Origin: Myxococcaceae bacterium
GTDB lineage: Bacteria > Myxococcota > Myxococcia > Myxococcales > Myxococcaceae
DNA: 64,000 bases
Direction: 5' to 3'
Assembly (NCBI GenBank): GCA_016793095.1
Contig: JAEUJQ010000006.1
Span: forward strand, 62,001-126,000
The notes under the pieces are model-generated. The model did not search any database, was not told where the DNA came from, and saw only the letters and a list, made by a program, of their open reading frames with translations. This document shows positions 16,773 through 25,617 of this stretch, in pieces. Made by a program: the position numbers and the translations under genes. The first letter of the stretch is position 1; every line of letters starts with the position of its first letter.

Positions 16773-17479
16773 GCTTTGCGAACGAAGTGAAGCGCTGGTT
16801 CTCACCGAAGAGCATCGGCGGTCAGCTGGCGCTCATCATCACCCTCCTGACGCTGATCGGCGGGCGCTGGGGCGAGGTGACGCAGCAGCTCGCCCTCATC
16901 CCCTCTTCGGTCATCGAGGACTTCAAGCTGTGGCAGCTCGCGACCCACGGCTTCATCTCGGTCGCCGAGGGCTGGTCGATCATCTTCACCATCGTCATCT
17001 GCCTGCAGGCGGGCACGTTCCTCGAGCAGCGGTGGGGCGCGCGCAGGCTGTGGCTCTTCGTGGTGCTGGTGAACGTGATCGCGGGGGTCGTCACGGTGCT
17101 CATCGGGCTGTTCTCACCGAGGGTGGCCCACACCATCTACCTGGGAGGCCTCACCACCACGACGATCCTCTGGGTCGCTGAGGGCGTGATCCTGGGGCCG
17201 CAGCGGGTGAACTTCTTCTTCTTCCCCATCACCGGCTACGTGCTCGCGGTGATCGGCGCGATCTCCCCCCTCGTCATCGCCTGGACTCGTGGGTGGTGGG
17301 CCGTGGTGCCTCAGCTGGTCGGCATCGCCGTCACCATCGCGTGGGTGAAGGAGTACACGCCGGCGCAGCTCTGGCTGCGCTTCCGGTCTGCGCAGCTCGA
17401 GCGCGATCTCCGCAAGCGCGCGTCACACCTCTCCGTCATCGATGGAAAGCGCCGCGATCGCGACCAGTACCTGAACTGA
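16769..17479 (+). CDS. Rhomboid-like integral membrane protein, probably inactive
   Basis: A 236-residue protein with about five to six transmembrane helices. The segment TFLEQRWGARRLWLF resembles the L1 loop and second helix of rhomboid-family proteins. I do not find the catalytic GxSG serine or a convincing partner histidine, so it is more likely a pseudoprotease of the rhomboid superfamily (TMEM115/Derlin-like architecture). The start overlaps the stop of the membrane-tethered serine protease, which suggests a joint function in membrane-protein handling. It is the last gene of the operon and converges with a PilZ gene after 11 bases. Confidence 0.72.
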   Translation: MSFANEVKRWFSPKSIGGQLALIITLLTLIGGRWGEVTQQLALIPSSVIEDFKLWQLATHGFISVAEGWSIIFTIVICLQAGTFLEQRWGARRLWLFVVLVNVIAGVVTVLIGLFSPRVAHTIYLGGLTTTTILWVAEGVILGPQRVNFFFFPITGYVLAVIGAISPLVIAWTRGWWAVVPQLVGIAVTIAWVKEYTPAQLWLRFRSAQLERDLRKRASHLSVIDGKRRDRDQYLN

Positions 17480-17490
17480 GCGTCACCGGG

Positions 17491-17835
17491 TCACTGCTCG
17501 CGGCGAAGGAAGCCGGTCAGCGCCTCGCGGTCGCCGTTCTGGGCGACGCTGCCGAAGGAGACGCCCAGCCCGCGCAGCACGCCCCGCTGATCACGATCGA
17601 CCCGAGCGACCTCGCCGACGAGCGTGCAGTACCGTGGACCATCGACGAAGGGCAGCGCCAGGGCCACCCGCACCGGAGTCCCTTCGCGCGCGGGCTCGCG
17701 GGTCTTCAGGTACAGCCCGCCTTCGGAGAGATCGGCGACGGCGTCCTTCACGTACCGGTTGCCGATGCGACAGTGGGCCGTCAGCGAAACGGGGATCCTC
17801 GGAAACCCTCGTTTTTCACTGACTTCCTGTCGCAT
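17491..17835 (-). CDS. PilZ-domain protein (c-di-GMP receptor)
   Basis: A 114-residue single PilZ domain with both binding motifs intact: RGFPR (RxxxR) near the N-terminus and DLSEGG (D/NxSxxG) about 35 residues later. It should bind cyclic di-GMP and act as a stand-alone adaptor. GGAGG five to six bases upstream supports the ATG at 17835; a longer open frame to 17934 lacks PilZ character. Confidence 0.88.
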   Translation of the reverse strand: MRQEVSEKRGFPRIPVSLTAHCRIGNRYVKDAVADLSEGGLYLKTREPAREGTPVRVALALPFVDGPRYCTLVGEVARVDRDQRGVLRGLGVSFGSVAQNGDREALTGFLRREQ

Positions 17836-17969
17836 GCGCACCTCCGGCCCTGCGGTGTGTCGAGATGCGACAAGGTGCGCGAAGTGAGGCCTGAGTGTCA
17901 ATGGGTGGAGGCCGGGGAGAGCAGAAAATTCCACGACGCAGCTCGTCAGAGCTGGGGCTCAACCCGAGC

Positions 17970-20900
17970 TCAGCTCTCGATGCCGACTGCCTGCACGCCG
18001 TGGCGGTAGATGTAGATCCGCTCGGTGTTGGTGCGGTTGTCCGCAGGAATGACGAAGAAGCCGGGCCCGCCCTGCTGGTGATCGCGCGAGAAGCCCGCCA
18101 CCTGCCGCCCGTCCTTGAACGTCACCCGCACCTTCTGTCCGTCGCCAACGGGTGAACGCGCGCCGGGGGCCAGCATGAAGAAGATGGCCTTGACCCGTCC
18201 GAGGGCGATGGGTTCGACGCCGCCGGTCTGGTTCTCGAGCGAGAGGCTGTCAGCACCGAGATCTGGGTCCTTGAGGGCTCCGCGCTTCACCTGACCTTCC
18301 ATGGTGTGAAGGATGACGCGGTGATCACCGCGCACGAGCACCGGCGAGCCGCCCTTGACGCTCGCGCTTCGATCGAACAGCTGATCGGCCATCACGCGTG
18401 CGGGTGGCTGGGGAGCGACGGGGGCCTGCACAGGGGCCACGGGTGCTGGCGCGATCTGAGGTGCGACTGCCCGCTGAACCGGGGGCACAACGGGCGTCGT
18501 CGCCGCCCTGGCTGGAGCTGGAGCTGGAGCCGCGACTCCGATGGGCACCGCCACACGGGTGTCGATGGGCAGGTGGGCCGGCGCGGGGGCAGCCGGGATG
18601 CCAGCGTCCCATCCGGGCTCTGCTGCGGGCTCCTCTTCGACCACGACGCCCTGAATGATGTCGCCGTCGGACTCTTCCTCGACATCGATGGAGGGGCCGG
18701 TTCGTTGCCACGCCTCGCCCGCGCCGCTGAGCGCGTCGGTGCCGAGGAAGTCGGCGTTTGACGAGAGCTCGACCTTCTCCTCTTCGTACGCGCCCGGTCC
18801 GGAGCCGGTCATGTTGTTCGCGAGGCTCGCGGCCGGACCGGACTGGACCTCGAACGGCTCGACATCGACCGACACGTCGCCGACGTCGATCGTCGGCATG
18901 TCACCCGTCAGCGCTCCCTGAATGAAATCGGCGTTGGAGGCGAGCTCGACGCGCTCCTCGGGGCTCCCGCCGAGATCCACCTCTTCGCCTTCAGGTGCGG
19001 CGCCGAACGCAGACCGATCGGGGGCGGGCGCGGGCGGCTCGGGCTCGTTCTGCCAACTGCTGGCGAACACCTCGGAGCTGGACCCGGGGGTCGTCGGCGC
19101 GTCCCAGTTGCTCGCGAACACCTCGGGCTGGGCGGTGGCGGGCTTCGGCGCGGGCGCAGGCGGCGCGTCCCAGTTGCTCGCGAACACCTCGGGCTGGGCG
19201 GTGGCAGGCTTCGGCGCGGGGGCAGGCGGCGCGTCCCAGTTGCTCGCGAACACCTCGGGCTGGGCGGTGGCAGGCTTCGGCGCGGGCGCAGGCGGCGCGT
19301 CCCAGTTGCTCGCGAACACCTCGGGCTGAGCGGGCTTTGGCTGGGGCGCCGGTGCAGGCGGAGCGTCGCGAAGGTGCGGAATCGGCGCCTTCGAGGGACC
19401 CGAGGGGAGCGGCGGAGGGATCGCCAGAGCGTCGAAGGCGGTCGCAGAGGGTGCCAGCCCCTTTGGTTCGGCAACCTCCGGTTGGACCTCTTCTGTGAGA
19501 GCGCCGCCGACGACGGGCAGCTCGTCGAGCGCAGCCGGCGCGCTCTCCACGATCGGCAGGTCATCAAGCGAGGGCGAGAAGGCCTCAGCGGGAACGGTCT
19601 TCTTCGACGCTTCGACGACTTCGGCCCAGTTGGCGTCCGGAGCCTCGGGTTCGGCCGCCATCGAGACGTCGATCGAGTCATCATCGACGCTCGAAACCGA
19701 GGCGAGGGGCGAGACTCCGCCGGTCGGGAACGCCGTGTCTGCTGCGGTCGTTGCTGGTCCGCCCGTCAGTGACGTCGTTCCCGCAGTGGACGCGACCTCC
19801 ACGACCGGCGCGACCTCCATGACCGGCGCGACCTCCATGACCGGCGCGACGTCCATGACCGGCGCGACGTCCATGACCGGCGCGACCTCCACGACCGGCG
19901 CGACCTCCATGACCGGCGCAGCATCCACGCCTGGCGGCGCGACCTCCACGACCGGCGGCGCGACCTCGACGACCGGCGGCGCGACCTCGACGACCGGCGC
20001 TCCCTCGACGACCGGCGCGACCTCCACGACGGGCGCGACCTGGACGACGGGCGCGACCTCCACGACGGGCGCGACCTCGACCGGCGCGACCTCCACGACG
20101 GGTGCGACCGGCGCGACCTCGACCGGCGCGACCTCCACGACGGGCGCGAACTCCGCGACCTCCACCGGCGCGACGGCCAGGAGCGGCGCGACCTCCACGA
20201 GCGGAGACCCCTCGGCCGGTGCGACAGCAAGCGATGCGACGTTCACGACCGGCGCGACCTCGACCGGTGCGACCTCGACGAGCGGTGCGACGTCTCCGAC
20301 GGGCGCGAGCTCGACCGGCGCGACCTCGACCGGTGCGACCTCGACGAGCGGTGCGACGTCTCCGACGGGCGCGAGCTCGACTGGCGCGACCTCGACCGGT
20401 GCGACTTCGGAGAGCGGAGCGACGTCGACGACGGGCGCGGTCTCGCCTGGAGCGAGCTCGACTGGTGCGACCTCGACCGGTGCGACCTCAGCGATCGGCG
20501 CGAAGTCCGCAAGCCCTGCTCGCACAGCCTCAACGGGCGCGGATGTTCCCCCAGCCACAGGAGGCGCCCCCTCGACGAAGGTCGGGCTCTCGAGGACTGG
20601 CACCGTCGTGACTGGCGCCTCGACCGCCGTCGGCGTCTCCTCGAACGGAGGCACGTCGAGGAGCATGCTGGGCGTCGGGTCGATCACCGGCACCGGCGTG
20701 ACGTCCACCATCATGCTCGGCGTCGGGTCGATCACCGGCTCCGGGGTGACGTCCACCATCATGCTCGGCGTCGGATCGATCACCGGCGCGTCATCAACCG
20801 TTCGTTTCGCTTCGACCACCGCGCCGCCGAGCATCGGAAGATCCGGCAGCACGTCGGTCACGGCGTCGGCCGGCAGCTCGGTGACCCCGCTCGACGAGAC

Positions 20901-21977
20901 TTCGGAGACCTCGATGTCAGCCACCTCGGTCACGCCCGCGAGGCCGGTCTCGAGCACCGGCGTCTCGCTGAGGGCGCTCGCCACCACCGCTTCGAGCTTC
21001 GTCTCGGCGCCCTTCGAGCCCTGCGCATCGACCAGCGGCAGGTCCGACTCCTCGGGGGCCGGCAACAGCGGGGAGACGGCGGTCGCCTCGATGCGCCGTT
21101 CGGGTGGCCTGGGCTGCGCTGGCTTCGAGAAGAGCGCCCCGCCAAAGAGCGGGGTCGCAGGCAGCTTCACCGGCTCGGGAGGAGCAGCAACAGGCGCCGG
21201 AGCCGGCTTCTCGTCATCGTCGAGCAGCGCCGAGCGGAGATCGGCGACCGGGTCCTCCGGCACGTTGAGGTTGAGCGGGGGCGGCGGTGACGCGGGACGC
21301 TCGGGAGCGGCTGGAGCCGACGGGATCGGAGACACCTCGTCATCCGAGATCTCCATCACCTCATCGAGCGGTGCGGCCTGTGGCGGAGCCGCAGGCTGCG
21401 GAGCGGGCGCGGCGGGCTGGCCTGGCCACGGTTGCGGCCAACCGGGCTGCGGCGCGGGCGCGGGCTGCTGCCACTGCTGCGCGTAGCCCTGCTGGGCGTA
21501 GCCGTACTGCTGCTGGTTGGGGTCGTAGTAGCCCTGCTGCGGTTGTCCGTACCAACCCTGCTGCTGCGGTGGGTAACCCGGCTGCGCGTACTGCGGCGCC
21601 TGCTGGTACTGCGACGGATCGTAGCCGTAGTCCTGCTGCGACGGGTCGTAGCCCTGCTGCGGCTGCTGAGACGGATCGTACGGCGCCTGCGGCTGGTTCG
21701 GGTCGTAGTACCCCTGCTGATCGCCGTACCACTGCTGCTGTTGCTGGTTGGGATCGTAGTAGCCCGGGGGCTGCCACTGCTGCTGGGTCGGGTCGAAGCC
21801 GGGCGGGTACGGGTACCACTGCCCGTCAGCGCCCCAGGTGCCGTACTGGCTCATGTCGACCCCGAGCTGGGTCGCCAGCTCGTACCAGCGCTGCTCCTCC
21901 GGCATTGTCAGCCCGTTCGTCTTCCGCTTGTCGTCAAGGAAGCGGAACTCGCGCATGGCTGCCTGGGTATCCGACAT
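17970..21977 (-). CDS. Very large repeat protein with conserved N- and C-terminal modules
   Basis: A 1335-residue protein. Residues 1-55 form a compact conserved-looking module ([11 protein letters not shown] ... EEQRWYEL). Residues 60-190 are Tyr/Gln/Pro-rich with repeated YDPNQQ-like units. Then come three copies of a segment containing [11 protein letters not shown] (about 395-442), a long array of VEVAPV-type hexapeptides (about 490-735), and four copies of a 22-residue unit containing [16 protein letters not shown] (about 880-980). After an acidic region it ends in a globular domain (about 1195-1335, [14 protein letters not shown] ... [18 protein letters not shown]), which resembles the DUF6982-type domain of myxobacterial proteins (recalled, not searched). 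No signal peptide or membrane helix, so it should be cytoplasmic. Function unknown; a scaffold with a flexible extended middle is plausible. Confidence 0.82.
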   Translation of the reverse strand: MSDTQAAMREFRFLDDKRKTNGLTMPEEQRWYELATQLGVDMSQYGTWGADGQWYPYPPGFDPTQQQWQPPGYYDPNQQQQQWYGDQQGYYDPNQPQAPYDPSQQPQQGYDPSQQDYGYDPSQYQQAPQYAQPGYPPQQQGWYGQPQQGYYDPNQQQYGYAQQGYAQQWQQPAPAPQPGWPQPWPGQPAAPAPQPAAPPQAAPLDEVMEISDDEVSPIPSAPAAPERPASPPPPLNLNVPEDPVADLRSALLDDDEKPAPAPVAAPPEPVKLPATPLFGGALFSKPAQPRPPERRIEATAVSPLLPAPEESDLPLVDAQGSKGAETKLEAVVASALSETPVLETGLAGVTEVADIEVSEVSSSGVTELPADAVTDVLPDLPMLGGAVVEAKRTVDDAPVIDPTPSMMVDVTPEPVIDPTPSMMVDVTPVPVIDPTPSMLLDVPPFEETPTAVEAPVTTVPVLESPTFVEGAPPVAGGTSAPVEAVRAGLADFAPIAEVAPVEVAPVELAPGETAPVVDVAPLSEVAPVEVAPVELAPVGDVAPLVEVAPVEVAPVELAPVGDVAPLVEVAPVEVAPVVNVASLAVAPAEGSPLVEVAPLLAVAPVEVAEFAPVVEVAPVEVAPVAPVVEVAPVEVAPVVEVAPVVQVAPVVEVAPVVEGAPVVEVAPPVVEVAPPVVEVAPPGVDAAPVMEVAPVVEVAPVMDVAPVMDVAPVMEVAPVMEVAPVVEVASTAGTTSLTGGPATTAADTAFPTGGVSPLASVSSVDDDSIDVSMAAEPEAPDANWAEVVEASKKTVPAEAFSPSLDDLPIVESAPAALDELPVVGGALTEEVQPEVAEPKGLAPSATAFDALAIPPPLPSGPSKAPIPHLRDAPPAPAPQPKPAQPEVFASNWDAPPAPAPKPATAQPEVFASNWDAPPAPAPKPATAQPEVFASNWDAPPAPAPKPATAQPEVFASNWDAPTTPGSSSEVFASSWQNEPEPPAPAPDRSAFGAAPEGEEVDLGGSPEERVELASNADFIQGALTGDMPTIDVGDVSVDVEPFEVQSGPAASLANNMTGSGPGAYEEEKVELSSNADFLGTDALSGAGEAWQRTGPSIDVEEESDGDIIQGVVVEEEPAAEPGWDAGIPAAPAPAHLPIDTRVAVPIGVAAPAPAPARAATTPVVPPVQRAVAPQIAPAPVAPVQAPVAPQPPARVMADQLFDRSASVKGGSPVLVRGDHRVILHTMEGQVKRGALKDPDLGADSLSLENQTGGVEPIALGRVKAIFFMLAPGARSPVGDGQKVRVTFKDGRQVAGFSRDHQQGGPGFFVIPADNRTNTERIYIYRHGVQAVGIES
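19040..19335 (-). repeat. 66-bp in-frame tandem repeat inside the large protein gene
   Basis: Three to four nearly identical 66-base units encoding a 22-residue [16 protein letters not shown]-type repeat. The central copies differ by only one or two bases, which implies recent expansion or homogenisation. Confidence 0.88.
19783..20500 (-). repeat. 18-bp-based coding repeat array (VEVAPV)
   Basis: About 700 bases of degenerate 18-base units, seen on the plus strand as CGGCGCGACCTCCACGAC variants, encoding VEVAPV, VMDVAPV and related hexapeptides in frame. Units are imperfect and sometimes shortened by three or six bases, which keeps the frame. Confidence 0.88.
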
Positions 21978-22015
21978 AAGAACGGCGCGAGCTTAGTCCC
22001 TGATTCCCCAGTTCC

Positions 22016-22112
22016 AAAGGAACCGATTGGTCACCTGGAGAGGATTTCGTCGCGAACGGACTCGCACCAGGTCGGAGGAGGTGTGCACGAACAAAGACCT
22101 GGTTGGCGGGCG
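22016..22112 (-). repeat. Direct repeat R1: decayed copy of the peptidase gene 3' end
   Basis: About 97 bases that are nearly identical to 23601-23696, the last codons, stop codon and 3' flank of the peptidase gene. It differs by an eight-base deletion and a few substitutions. It encodes the same ESVRDEILSR end but no longer belongs to a gene. Confidence 0.85.
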
Positions 22113-22218
22113 CAGTGTACCTCCACCATGCGCAGCTGGTTCGGGACGCGGCGTAAGGGCAGCCAGCGGGGTTCGGATACCGCGATTCTCGGCGATCGTT
22201 CGCGCGGGACGGCAGCCG

Positions 22219-23559
22219 CTACTGGCAGATGAACGAGCCGGTCGAAGGGGCCGGAAAGCACTGGCCGAAGAGGCACGCGTTCACGCACTGCCTGGTCGCT
22301 GTGTTGTAGTCGAGACAGGTGTCGCAGTAGCAGCCGGTCTGGAAGCCAAACGAGGTCACGTAGGACCAGCAGCGGCCGGTCTGCAGGCCGGTCAAGCTGC
22401 GGCAGTTCTCGAGCCAGGTGCGACCGTTCGGTGTGCAGGCGAACCAGTGTTCGCGTTGGATGGTGCTCCAGCCGGTTGGCGCACAGCTCCCTGCGGAGTT
22501 CAGCGACGGGAAGCTCGACCCGGGCGTTCCGCAGGTGCAGCTTCCCGTCCCCGGGCCGCGACCGTTGGGCTGGCACTGGCCCGCGCCGCAATCGATGAGC
22601 TGACGACCCCATTGGGGGTCGCAGACGATCCAGAACTGTCCGCCCACGCAGAACTCCCGGGGTTCAGACGTCGAGCATGACGCGCCGACGGCCGCACAGC
22701 CGGCGAGGTCAGCAGTGGGCAGGAAGCCCTGGTTGCACCCGCAGAAGCGGCCATCGGGCGCGCAAGTACTGTTGGCCGGGCAGGTGCCACAGGTGCCTCC
22801 GCAGGCATCCGCCCCGCACACCCTGCCCTGACACTGGGGGACGCAGCCGCAGACATTGAGCGTGCCACCGCCTCCACACGTCTGGGGACCTACACAGCTT
22901 CCGCAGTTCGCCGTCCTCGGCAGCCCGCACGAGTCGGTACCCGTGAAGGTGCCGCACGTCTTTCCAGAGCGCGCGCAGAAGGCCGAATCGGACTCGGGCG
23001 CGCAGCGGCAGAGGTTGTCGCTCTGGCAGGTCAGCGGGGCCAGACAGGTCCCGCACATCGCCGTGCGACTCTGGCCACAGTTGTCGTTGCCGGTGACTGC
23101 GCCACAGTTCTTGCCCAGGCGGCTGCAGAAGGACGCCTCGGATTCGGGAGCGCACTGGGTGACGCAACGACCGCTCATGCACGCTTCGTTCGGGCTACAG
23201 ATGCCGCAGGAACCCGAGCAGCCGTCGTCACCGCAGATCTTCATCTGGCAGTTTGGCGTGCACGTAGAGCCTCCCGCCGTGCCACCACCCGACGAGCCCG
23301 CCGTGCCACCCGACGAGCCCGCCGTGCCACCACCCGACGAGCCCGCCGTGCCACCACCCGACGAGCCAGCCGTGCCACCACTCGACGAGCCAGCCGCACT
23401 ACCGCCCGCGCGCGAGCCGCCTCCAGAGGCGCCGCCTGCCGAATTCCCGCCGGCCGAGTTCCCTGCGTTTCCACCGACTGAGGAGCCAGCATCCAAACCG
23501 GGCGCGGAGGGGCCGCAGCCGACGGCACCCAGCGAGAGAACGAGAACGAACCGAGTCAT
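22219..23559 (-). CDS. Cys-rich lipoprotein with Gly/Ser linker
   Basis: A 446-residue lipoprotein with leader MTRFVLVLSLGAVGC and a lipobox at AVGC. Residues 20-100 are a Gly/Ser/Ala linker with repeated GGTAGSSG units, coded by 24-base repeats near 23276-23395. The rest is Cys-rich: three modules of the CAPESEASFC, CGAVTGNDNCG and CGTC pattern, then CGADACGGTCGTC, then a C-terminal part with regularly spaced cysteines that probably form disulfide-bonded small domains on the cell surface. GAGGGG five bases upstream of this ATG favours it over 23577. The gene and its promoter are enclosed by the R1/R2 direct repeats, which suggests later insertion between the two neighbouring genes. Confidence 0.83.
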   Translation of the reverse strand: MTRFVLVLSLGAVGCGPSAPGLDAGSSVGGNAGNSAGGNSAGGASGGGSRAGGSAAGSSSGGTAGSSGGGTAGSSGGGTAGSSGGTAGSSGGGTAGGSTCTPNCQMKICGDDGCSGSCGICSPNEACMSGRCVTQCAPESEASFCSRLGKNCGAVTGNDNCGQSRTAMCGTCLAPLTCQSDNLCRCAPESDSAFCARSGKTCGTFTGTDSCGLPRTANCGSCVGPQTCGGGGTLNVCGCVPQCQGRVCGADACGGTCGTCPANSTCAPDGRFCGCNQGFLPTADLAGCAAVGASCSTSEPREFCVGGQFWIVCDPQWGRQLIDCGAGQCQPNGRGPGTGSCTCGTPGSSFPSLNSAGSCAPTGWSTIQREHWFACTPNGRTWLENCRSLTGLQTGRCWSYVTSFGFQTGCYCDTCLDYNTATRQCVNACLFGQCFPAPSTGSFICQ

Positions 23560-23600
23560 TGTTGCCCCTCGCGCCATGAATGCGACCTTGAGTCCAGCTC

Positions 23601-23696
23601 AAAGCGAACCGATTGGTCACCTGGAGAGGATTTCGTCGCGGACGGACTCCTCGAAGCGCACCAGGTCGGAGGAGGTGTGCTGAGCAAAGGCCTGGT
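23601..23696 (-). repeat. Direct repeat R2: parent copy at the peptidase gene 3' end
   Basis: The counterpart of R1. It covers about the last 26 codons of the peptidase gene, its stop codon (23617-23619) and 16 bases beyond. The parts outside the gene match as well as the coding part, so the duplication unit ignored the gene boundary. Confidence 0.85.
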
Positions 23697-25029
23697 CGAA
23701 GGGCTTCCCGCGACCGACGTCGCGGAGCAGGCCGACGAGATCGGCCATGCCGTACCGTTGCACGTAGCTGCGCATCGCCAGCGCCGCGTACGAATAGAGC
23801 AGGCCGGGATCCGATGACGCGATGAGCGGGTCGTCACGCATGGTGGCCAGCGAGGGCAGTCGTTTCTGGGAGGCGAGCTGGCGGATGTACGCGTCGTACC
23901 GGCCCTCGGGACGCGAGCGCCCCGTGTATTCCCACTCGACGAACTCGGCGAGGCCCTCGTTGACCCACTTCGGCAGCCCGCGGGTGTCGAACTGGCACAG
24001 CTCGTCCACCACGGCGTGCACGTACTCGTGCACCAGCGTCGCCTGGTTGCGGGGGTTGATCTCGGCTGAGTCGTTCATGCGGATCGCGCTCTGGGAGTAG
24101 AAGCCTGCGATGGCGGCCGCTGCCCAGGGCCCGTGGTGCAGGGTGAACTCGGACTTCGAGTAGAGGATCACATCGAGGGCGCTCTCGCGCGCGACGCCCA
24201 TGACGTTGCGGGCGGCCACGCGGGCCTCCTCGAGCGCGCCCTGGACGCGGCCCTCGTAGTCGGCGCGCTGACCGAAGTCGCGCTGGGCGTTGAAGTATCG
24301 GAAGCGGAAGTACGCGTTCTGGCGAATGCGGCGGCCTTCTTCATCGACGCTCGACTCGTAGGTGCGCGACTCTCCCAGCTTCGGAGGCGTCCGACGGCCG
24401 GGGCCGCGCAGGCCTTCGTCGTCCTCTTCGACCTCGTCCACTCCACCCGTCGAGGAGGGGGGCTCGACGGCCTCGACCGCCGCGCGCGGCTTCTCACGAC
24501 GAACGAGCTCGGCGCGAGCGCTCGAGGCCTCCCGCGCCAGGGACTCGGCGGTGACGAGCAGCGTCTGCGCCTCGTCGAACGCCTTCGAGCTCTTCGGGAT
24601 CGCGCGCAGCACCTCGACCGCGCCCCGGCCGTCCTTCTCCTCGAGCCGCAGCTTCGCGAGCTCGAGGGAGATCGCGCCGTCCTTCGGGTGGTGCTTGAGG
24701 CCAGCGCGAAGCGCGTCATCGGCCGCGGTGCGTTGATCGGTCTTGATGGCCGCGCGGGCGGTGCAGACGACCGCCTCGGGGGCGCTCGAGAAGGCGACGC
24801 TCTTCTCTCCGAGCGAGAACGCCATCACCGCGTCGGTCGCCAGCAGCGCGTCGCAGCCCTTCTGCAGCGCCCGGGCGATGCGCTGGCCGTCTTTGCCTTT
24901 GAAGGCCTTCGGCTGCGCCGCGGCGAACGCGAGGTACAGCTCTTCCCATTCCCCGCGTGCGGCGAAGCCCTCGGCCTGCGCGGCCTGGGGCGTGGCAGCC
25001 ATCGAGAGCGTGAGGAGCGCGACGAACAT
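23617..25029 (-). CDS. Secreted TPR-peptidase of the gluzincin (MA) type
   Basis: A 470-residue protein with a signal peptide (cleavage near AAQA). The N-terminal half (about 25-165) is helical and TPR-like, followed by a charged linker. A zinc metallopeptidase domain then carries HEYVH at 334-338 and a third ligand, Glu358, in NEGLAEF. This is the arrangement of the peptidase MA-like families. A substrate cannot be predicted; activity would be in the periplasm or outside. It lies 44 bases after the cNMP-binding gene on the same strand and may share its transcript. Its 3' end has been duplicated downstream (22016-22112). Confidence 0.86.
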   Translation of the reverse strand: MFVALLTLSMAATPQAAQAEGFAARGEWEELYLAFAAAQPKAFKGKDGQRIARALQKGCDALLATDAVMAFSLGEKSVAFSSAPEAVVCTARAAIKTDQRTAADDALRAGLKHHPKDGAISLELAKLRLEEKDGRGAVEVLRAIPKSSKAFDEAQTLLVTAESLAREASSARAELVRREKPRAAVEAVEPPSSTGGVDEVEEDDEGLRGPGRRTPPKLGESRTYESSVDEEGRRIRQNAYFRFRYFNAQRDFGQRADYEGRVQGALEEARVAARNVMGVARESALDVILYSKSEFTLHHGPWAAAAIAGFYSQSAIRMNDSAEINPRNQATLVHEYVHAVVDELCQFDTRGLPKWVNEGLAEFVEWEYTGRSRPEGRYDAYIRQLASQKRLPSLATMRDDPLIASSDPGLLYSYAALAMRSYVQRYGMADLVGLLRDVGRGKPFDQAFAQHTSSDLVRFEESVRDEILSR

Positions 25030-25073
25030 GGCAGGCAGCTTACCCGCAAGCCCGCGCGCCCGGGGGCCGCTCG

Positions 25074-25589
25074 TCAGAACGACCAGCGGTTCAAGATGCC
25101 CGCGAACTCCGCCAGCTCTTCGCGCTTGCCCTCGCCCTTTTTCTTCGAGTCGCCGACGAGACGATCGTTGATGGCCGCCAGCCGCTGCGCCATCACCTGC
25201 GCGAGGTTGGCCACCACCTTGAGCGACGCCAGGTTGTCGGCCTTGATGAGCTTCTGCACGCGCTTGCTGGGGATCTTCAGCACCGCCACGTCTGTCTTCG
25301 CGGTCGCGGTGGCCGAGCGGGCGTCGCCGGGGCTGACGACGCTCATCTCGCCGAGCACCGCGTGGGTCGAGAGGGACGCGAGCTCGACGTTCTTCTTCGT
25401 CACCGCCACCTCTCCGCCGAGGATCACGTAGAGCGCGTCGCCCTCGTCACCTTCGCGAAACAGCGTGCGCCCCTTCTCGAGTTCCTGCTCGAGGGCGACC
25501 TCGAAGAACTCCGCGGCCTCGGGCACCGTGAGGCCCTGGAAGATGGGGATCTGGACGAGCTTCTTGAGCAGCGACGCAGGGATCGACAT
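25074..25589 (-). CDS. Cyclic-nucleotide-binding domain protein
   Basis: A 171-residue protein made almost entirely of one CAP_ED/cNMP-binding domain (about 15-130: LFREGDEGDALYVILGGEVAV, LGEMSVVSPGDARSATATA) plus a charged helical tail. No DNA-binding domain, so it is a stand-alone sensor. The phosphate-binding cassette has GEMSVVSPGDARSA, close to the consensus GExALL..xxRxA. A GGAGG-containing leader fits the ATG. It is located 28 bases after the glutamate dehydrogenase gene, likely as part of the same operon. Confidence 0.88.
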   Translation of the reverse strand: MSIPASLLKKLVQIPIFQGLTVPEAAEFFEVALEQELEKGRTLFREGDEGDALYVILGGEVAVTKKNVELASLSTHAVLGEMSVVSPGDARSATATAKTDVAVLKIPSKRVQKLIKADNLASLKVVANLAQVMAQRLAAINDRLVGDSKKKGEGKREELAEFAGILNRWSF

Positions 25590-25617
25590 GAGGGGCCCCT
25601 CCGGGGTTGGGTCTTCT

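Noticed and set aside
19040-20500. Dense repeats suggesting a CRISPR array or integron
   Set aside because: The 66- and 18-base units are in-frame protein repeats with no spacers.
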